This document shows positions 7,705-12,459 of a stretch of DNA of 12,459 bases, in pieces; position 1 is the first letter of the stretch; each line of letters starts with the position of its first letter. The notes beneath the pieces are model-generated. The model did no database searches and was not told where the DNA came from. It worked only from the letters and a program-made list of their open reading frames with translations. The stretch covers positions 3,708 through 16,166 of the forward strand of contig BLJB01000664.1 in the NCBI GenBank assembly GCA_013423325.1. The letters run 5' to 3'. Source of the stretch: Usnea hakonensis (Eukaryota > Ascomycota > Lecanoromycetes > Lecanorales > Parmeliaceae). The translations under genes were made by a program, and so were the position numbers.

Positions 7705-9273
7705 TTAAAAGCTAGTTCTTTTAAATTAGATTAAATATATTTACCCCGATTTTTTTTTTTAGATTTTAGATAATCTTTTTATCTTTTTTAATTATTAATT
7801 ATTTAAAATCTTTTCTAATTTCTTTTTTTTTAGAGATATTATCTTTTATTTATTCTCTATTTAGGTTAGGGCTAGAATAAATTAGACTATTATTAAAGAC
7901 TTTTTATATTATTTAGAGATATTCTCTCTTCTCTATTTAAGGCGTTCTATCTTCTATTAATAGACTTAGTAATCTAAGCTCTATATCTTATAATTATTTT
8001 AATAGATTATATAGTATCTCTATCTCTAGCCTTAATAATCTTTAGTAGAGTAGACTTTAATATAGTATTTATATTTTATTAGCCTTTAGTATAATCTTTA
8101 TAAATAGCTATATTACTAATATTAATAATATTATTTTAATTTATTTATTATCTTTTATTTTTTATAATAAAGTAATTAATTATTCTTTATTATATTTTCT
8201 ATTATTAATCTATTTATCTCTTTAAGGCTTTTAATTTTAATTAGAAATATAGAATATTTCTTAATCTCTCTATCTACCTTTTTTATTTACGCAAATAGGA
8301 GTTATTTTATTTTTATTACTTTTAGTCTAAAATAGAGAGTATTATTCTTCTATTTTAACTTTTTAATATAAGCCCTTTAGTCTTTATTATTAAATATATT
8401 AATTTTTATTAAGTCGATAACTATTATAAAAAAGAATTTAAAGATATAGATTAAAAGATAATTTTTTTAAATTATTTTAATATCCTTTTTTATTACTCTC
8501 TTTATCTCCCTTAAGATTATATATAGAATAACGCCTCTATTTTAAAAATATCTTATTATAATAATAGAGCTTATTAGGGCTCTATTACTCTAGAATATAT
8601 TTTTAAATTATATTAATATAGTATATTTAATCTTTTTTCTCTTCTTTTTATTTTTTATTCTAATTATTATTCTTTTTTTATTAATATTCCCCGCTATAAT
8701 ACGCGAGGGTAATATTATTAAATATAATTATTTATAAATAAGTAATTTAATAGTATTATTAGCTACTCTTTAGATCTAGAATTATTATAGTATTAAGAGT
8801 AAGTCTTTAATTAATTATTTCTCTATCTATTTTTAGATCTCTTTCTATTCGACTTTAGCTAATTTTATATATTTATTTATTAATTAGATTATTATCTTAA
8901 ATAATCTAAATTTCTATTTATTAAGATTTTTAAATAATATATTTTTTATAATTTCTATTATATCTTTAATTAATTAGTCTATTTTTTTAATATAATTATA
9001 TTTATAACCTTTCTTTTTTTATTTTATATTATTTTTTATAATCTTTATTATTTTTTTATTTAATCTCCCTATCCTCTTTATCGCGTTTATATATATAATT
9101 AACGCGTATCTATCTTTCTTTTCTATATTATTTTTAGTATTATATTACTCTTTTTTAACTTCTATTAACTCCTCCTCTTAGTTTTTAGCTATACTCGTTA
9201 TAAACTTTATATTAGAGGTCTCTAGAGCCCCGTAGGGGCCCTAGTAGGTGTATTCGCAATTCGTGGTCGCCAT
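7705..9273 (-). pseudogene. LINE A ORF1: RNA-binding (gag-like) protein with three zinc knuckles, RIP-destroyed
   Basis: ORF1 of Tad1-clade LINEs binds the element RNA into a particle. It starts at ATG 9273-9271 and reads M-A-T-T-N-C-E-Y-T-Y before the first stop (TAG at 9243, probably a former TGG). These first codons still hold CA and TG and look unmutated. The frame from this ATG reaches the first zinc knuckle after exactly 381 codons (9273 to 8130), so there is no net frame-shifting indel. Knuckles occupy 8130-7969. A Lys/Arg-rich tail follows (R-L-K, R-R-E, and K-K-K-K runs) up to a TAA at 7707-7705, giving about 520 codons; this end is a reasonable guess, since many TAA and TAG in the frame are mutated codons. 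ORF2 begins less than 120 bases downstream in another frame. The middle part has no motif I can name. Confidence 0.85.
7969..8130 (-). other. Three ghost zinc knuckles in LINE A ORF1, all ligands changed to Tyr
   Basis: Knuckle 1 (8130-8089) has Tyr where CX2CX4HX4C requires ligands. Knuckle 2 (8073-8035) has Tyr in the spacing CX2CX3HX4C, with S-T-K-D before the last position as in the family H-x-T-x-D/E-C. Knuckle 3 (8013-7969) has Tyr in the spacing CX2CX3HX6C. TGT/TGC (Cys) become TAT/TAC by G-to-A at TpG, and CAT/CAC (His) become TAT/TAC by C-to-T at CpA, so RIP turns both ligand types into Tyr. The spacings match the tandem CCHC knuckles at the end of Tad1-clade ORF1. Metal binding would be lost. 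Confidence 0.85.
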
Positions 9274-9303
9274 TGAATTTTAATAATAATATTAATAGGC
9301 TCC
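9220..9303 (-). other. RIP-spared 5' end of LINE A (leader and first codons of ORF1)
   Basis: This segment, on the minus strand the leader GGAGCCTATTAATATTATTA... and the first codons after ATG 9273, keeps six CA or TG dinucleotides (in GTGT, GCAA, GTGG, CCAT, TTGA and CCAA on the plus strand) and the GC-rich GCCCCGTAGGGGCC. The next kilobases have almost none. LINEs are usually truncated at the 5' end, so this end is present in few genomic copies and is the part least exposed to a duplication-sensing process. Confidence 0.7.
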
Positions 9304-9318
9304 AAAAAAAAAAAAAAA
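9304..9318. repeat. A15 homopolymer at the 5' border of LINE A
   Basis: Fifteen consecutive A on the plus strand, directly next to the RIP-spared leader of LINE A (GGCTCC at 9298-9303). It could be pre-existing target DNA, part of the element's 5' end (T15 on the minus strand), or the poly(A) of an unidentified plus-strand insertion to its left. Nothing recognisable upstream supports the last option. Confidence 0.5.
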
Positions 9319-11934
9319 TAAATACTAATATAGATAATCTTTATAATAGTCTTATTAAAGATAAAATAAGGCTTAATAAGATAAAATCTAATAATAATAA
9401 AGATTAAGTTAAAAGCTAATAATACTTTTTTATAAATCTTTAAAAATATTAGACTTACTATCTTTTATTTATATTTATAGCGTAAATAATAAGAGGCCCC
9501 TAACTATAAATATTAATAATTAGAGAATTAAATATTAAAATAAAGAGTAAAGTACTAGTATTATTTTTATATATATATAGTAATATAAATACGAAGTTTT
9601 ATTTTTAATATAATTTAATATAAAATATAATTTATAAGAAACTTTTAAGTATCACTATTAATATTAAAATTACTATTATTAAAACTATTAGTATTTTTTT
9701 CGCTATAATTATATTTATCTTTAAATCTATTAACTACCTATTTAAACTCGTATTAGGATAATTTATAATCTAAAAATCTAACTTTCTAGTACTAAAATAT
9801 ATAATTATTCTAATTAAATAGAATCTCTAAATTTAAGTAGTATATCTATATAGATTATCTATATATAGTAATTATAACTAATATAAATTATAAAGTACTT
9901 TAAAGAGTTCTATTTTTTCGCTTATTAAAGAGTAGGTATTAAAGTAAAAAAAAAAAATATTATTAAATATCTATATATTAATCTCTTTATTATTAATAAG
10001 ATCTATAATATATATAATCTCTATATTAGATCTTAGAAATTTATTAGTAATATAAAAAATAATAGATTAAGTTTTTACTTTATTACTACTATATCTAGTA
10101 TAATTATTAATTTAGACTTAATAGATATTATAGTAGTTAGCTATAAGATTTTATAATAGAAATTATAGAGAGTAATAGTAATCTCTAAAGTTTCTAATTA
10201 AAGTTTAGAAAGATAACTATCTATAATCTATCTAATAGCTTAAACTAGAGTAAAGTAAGAATAATTAATTAGATCTCTTTAATATTTAATATTAGATTTA
10301 TATTAAAATAATTAAATTATTTAAAAATATTTATTTATAGAAATAATTTCGCGACTAATAGACTAAATATTAGAATAAAGGGGAAAAATTTAATAAAGGA
10401 TATTTAATATAGAATTAATTTAATATAAAAAAAAATAGACTAAAAATAAGAGTAAATAAATAATATTATAAAAATATATTATTCGCTCTTACTAGCTTAT
10501 TAAATAATACAGAAATTTAATAGATATTATAATAGTTATTAATATTATAGAATCTAATTTCTAGCTTAAATCTAAATATCCCTATAATATATTTATTTAA
10601 TTAAGTCTTAAAGATATAAAGAGGGATATTAATAGAAATATTACTATTTTAAGTTTAAAGACTAGAACTATTATAATTATTAATATTAATTATTTTATTA
10701 TATATCTTTCTAAAATTCTTATTTATCGCTATAAGAAGAGTTAGTAATTTAGAGATCTTCTAATTAGATTATTAATTCTTTACTATTTAAAAATAAGTAT
10801 TATCTATCTAAATAAATATCTACTATAATATAAGAATATAATTTTAGACTAAAAGCGTAAAGATTTAAATAAACTTAAAAATTAATAAATAAAATAAAAT
10901 TAGATCTAGAGACTAGATATATAAGTATAATATCCTTATTCTATTATATTTAAAAGTAAGAGAGTTTTTAATATTATATAATTATTTTAATTATATAGTA
11001 ATCTTCTTATTTTAAATAATATAAATTAGACTATAATAGATAAGCTATATTAGGTAAATATAAAAATAATAAAATATTATATAGATTTAATTATAGATTA
11101 TTTAAAAGCGGAGTCCGCCCTAGTATATAATTATAATTAGATTATTCTTTACTATTTCTAATTTAAAGTTATCGAAAAGGTTCTATATATATAATAATAT
11201 AAGATACCTCTATTATTATTATTTTATTAATTCTAGAGATAATTCTTAATATAAAATATATAAATAGATACTTAATTTTAGTCTTTATATCTATAAAGGT
11301 TACTATCCTTTTAATTAACTTATTTAATATCTACTTCTCTATCTAATTAACTAATATTACCCTCTACTATATAGTTTCTTTATCAACTTCCCTAAGTATA
11401 ACGCTAAATAGAAGTATTTTTTAGTAGTATAACTAAATACTAAAATATAATTTATACCTTTATATATTAAAAGAGTATTTAAATTATAGCGGACTTATAT
11501 ACCCTAATAAGCTAAATACTATATTTAGAATAATAAATATTTTTAGAATAAGTACTAACTTATAACGCGCTTAGATTATAATTCTTTACGAGTCTATTTA
11601 TAATTTAAAGTTAGTAAAATAAATATCTAAAAGAGCGTATAGATTAGAATAGACTAATAAAATATACTACTATATTATCTATATAAATATAATAATCGAA
11701 CGCGTAATAAAATAATAATATAAAGCGAAGTTTTAGTTTAACTATTTTATATTATTACTATAGACGCGGAGGACGAAGTCGATTATACTAGTATATAGAA
11801 AAAAGGTTCTACTATATTAATACCCCTTTTTATTATATTAATACCCCTCTATATTTTAATTATATTCTAAATCTCTATCGAGGTACCTTCTATTTAGTAT
11901 ATCTACTATAGAAATCTATATACCTTTTTAGGGA
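9319..11934. other. RIP-degraded AT-rich DNA, element not identified
   Basis: About 2.6 kb nearly devoid of CA and TG (isolated survivors at about 9654, 10510 and 11393). I translated several stretches in both directions (9630-9960, 10440-10990 and 11100-11800) and found no reverse transcriptase, integrase, DDE transposase or other motif I could name, nor matching long terminal repeats. The stop density in each frame is about what this base composition gives by chance. Slightly GC-richer patches at 11106-11122 and 11764-11781 may be less decayed parts. It is presumably a decayed transposon, since RIP needs duplication, but its class is open. Confidence 0.5.
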
Positions 11935-12095
11935 AGTATAGATTTAGAATATAAGTATAGATTTAGAAGTATAATAAATATAGATTTAGAAGGTCTAAAA
12001 GTATAGATTTAGAAGGTCTAAAAGTATAGATTTAAGAGCCTTATAAGTATAGAAAGTATAGATTTAGAAATATAGAAAGTATAGATTTAGAAGTA
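11935..12095. repeat. Tandem array with 23-bp period (seven TATAGATTTA cores)
   Basis: The core TATAGATTTA occurs at 11937, 11956, 11979, 12002, 12025, 12057 and 12080, giving spacings of 19, 23, 23, 23, 32 and 23. The fuller unit is about AAGTATAGATTTAGAAGGTCT. It is non-coding and shows no palindromic or spacer structure. It abuts the second array without a gap of distinct sequence. Confidence 0.85.
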
Positions 12096-12105
12096 TTATA
12101 AATAA

Positions 12106-12400
12106 TAGCTAGTTATTATAATATAAGTAATATAAATAGTAGCTAGTTATTCTAGTATAAATAATATAAATAGTAGTTAATTATTCTAGTATAAATAGTT
12201 ACCTATTATTATAATCGTTCTAATATAAGTAGTTACTAGTTATTATAATTATTATACTATAAGTAGTAGCTAGTCGTTATAGTATAAATAATATAAATAA
12301 TAGCTAGTTATTCTAGTATAAATAATATAAATAGTAGTTAGTTATTCTAGTATAAGTAGTTATCTATTATTATAATCGTTATATTATAAATAGTAACTAG
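12106..12400. repeat. Tandem array: 34-bp units in a 161-bp higher-order repeat
   Basis: Units starting TAGCTAGTTA or TAGTTA recur roughly every 33-37 bp, with one short interval of 23 bp. The pattern repeats as a whole: starts at 12106, 12140, 12174, 12197 and 12230 are matched by 12267, 12301, 12335, 12358 and 12391, each 161 bp (within a base) further on. The second 161-bp block is cut off at about 12401 by the 3' end of LINE C, so LINE C inserted into the array. Both arrays are low in CA and TG. Confidence 0.85.
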
Positions 12401-12401
12401 T

Positions 12402-12459
12402 TGGATTGGATTGGAATTCATACTCGTGTCTATCTAACTATGTGAAAGATAATTACGGG
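12402..12459 (-). mobile_element. LINE C: 3' end of another LINE copy, same family as LINE B, continuing outside the window
   Basis: The segment matches 5944-6001 at 54 of 58 positions without gaps. On the minus strand it ends with GAATTCCAATCCAATCCA, a cleaner AATCC-repeat tail than in LINE B. Its retained TG (in CGTGTC, ATGTGA and ATTGGATTGG) show that it is less RIP-mutated, so it approximates the unmutated 3' end of the family. It lies directly against the truncated 161-bp repeat. Its body and second target-site copy lie beyond 12459. Confidence 0.9.

Larger units (their letters stand above)
2400..9303 (-). mobile_element. LINE A: near full-length Tad1-clade non-LTR retrotransposon, RIP-inactivated, carrying nested LINE B
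   Basis: Reading on the minus strand, the element runs from a 5' leader (about 9303-9274), through ORF1 with three zinc knuckles, to ORF2 with an AP-type endonuclease, a reverse transcriptase and a C-terminal region, then a 3' untranslated region ending near 2400. Without the 1,576 bp of inserted LINE B and its extra target copy, it is about 5.3 kb, in the normal range for Tad1-clade LINEs of ascomycetes. Such elements copy themselves by target-primed reverse transcription. Seven landmarks in ORF2 keep the same frame, as does the ATG-to-zinc-knuckle interval of ORF1, so damage is by base change, not net indels. The 3' end is uncertain because no tail repeat was recognised; the 5' limit is taken at the A15 run (9304-9318). 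Confidence 0.85.

Noticed and set aside
9304..9318. A15 as the poly(A) tail of a plus-strand LINE ending at 9318.
   Set aside because: The DNA just before it is the minus-strand start of LINE A, and nothing on the plus strand there looks like a LINE 3' end.
9640..9910. Minus-strand hydrophilic, Asn-rich translation resembling a copia-type gag.
   Set aside because: The Asn and Lys richness follows from the A+T bias, no zinc knuckle or downstream pol is present, and LINE A starts where pol should lie.
11281..11790. Plus-strand reading resembling a transposon integrase or pol fragment.
   Set aside because: About 13 stops in 170 codons is what chance gives at this composition, and no catalytic motif could be placed.
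11935..12400. CRISPR-like array.
   Set aside because: The repeats are tandem and degenerate with no unique spacers, they lie in eukaryotic transposon-rich DNA, and no cas-like gene is present.
67..12400. Mitochondrial, Plasmodium-like or bacterial AT-rich genome.
   Set aside because: The composition bias is specific (CA and TG lost, CG kept), the flanks have normal composition, and the decayed Tad1-clade LINEs are nuclear fungal elements.
5944..12459. The 58-bp direct repeats at 5944 and 12402 as long terminal repeats or borders of one 6.5-kb element.
   Set aside because: Both are LINE 3' ends in the same orientation with an AATCC tail. The left one belongs to a complete insertion closed by a target-site duplication at 7519, so the intervening DNA is not part of one element.

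Overview
The window is a repeat-induced point mutation (RIP) graveyard from the nuclear genome of a filamentous ascomycete (Pezizomycotina-type). The evidence is a very high A+T content (roughly four fifths by eye), near-total loss of the dinucleotides CA and TG with CG, CC and CT still present, and recognisable retrotransposon proteins riddled with TAA and TAG but almost no TGA. I see no intact gene, tRNA, rRNA or CRISPR. The species cannot be named from this sequence.

The layout, left to right, is as follows. Bases 1 to about 66 are normal, unmutated DNA. About 67 to 2400 is RIP-degraded DNA I cannot assign, with GC-rich hairpins near 637-654 and 726-794. About 2400 to 9303 is an essentially full-length Tad1-clade LINE on the minus strand (LINE A). 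Its ORF1 (9273 to about 7705) ends in three zinc knuckles. Its ORF2 (about 7640 to 2630) has endonuclease, reverse transcriptase and C-terminal parts. A second, 5'-truncated Tad1-like LINE (LINE B, 5944-7505, minus strand) sits inside LINE A's endonuclease domain, flanked by a 14-bp target-site duplication (5930-5943 and 7506-7519). About 9319 to 11936 is more unassigned RIP-degraded DNA. Two tandem arrays follow: a 23-bp period at about 11935-12095, and a 34-bp unit in a 161-bp higher-order repeat at about 12106-12400. The last 58 bases (12402-12459) are the 3' end of a third LINE copy (LINE C), same family as LINE B, which runs out of the window.

The order of events can be read: LINE A inserted; LINE B inserted into it; both were hit by RIP, LINE A much harder. 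Removing LINE B and one target-site copy restores the LINE A ORF2 frame exactly. Seven LINE A ORF2 landmarks and the ORF1 ATG-to-zinc-knuckle interval are all spaced by multiples of three, so the decay looks like transitions without net frame-shifting indels. The most striking consequence is that all twelve zinc-ligand positions of ORF1 (Cys and His) now read Tyr, and the catalytic Asp-Asp of LINE A's reverse transcriptase reads Asn-Asn, while LINE B keeps Asp-Asp because its codons lie in a context RIP does not prefer.
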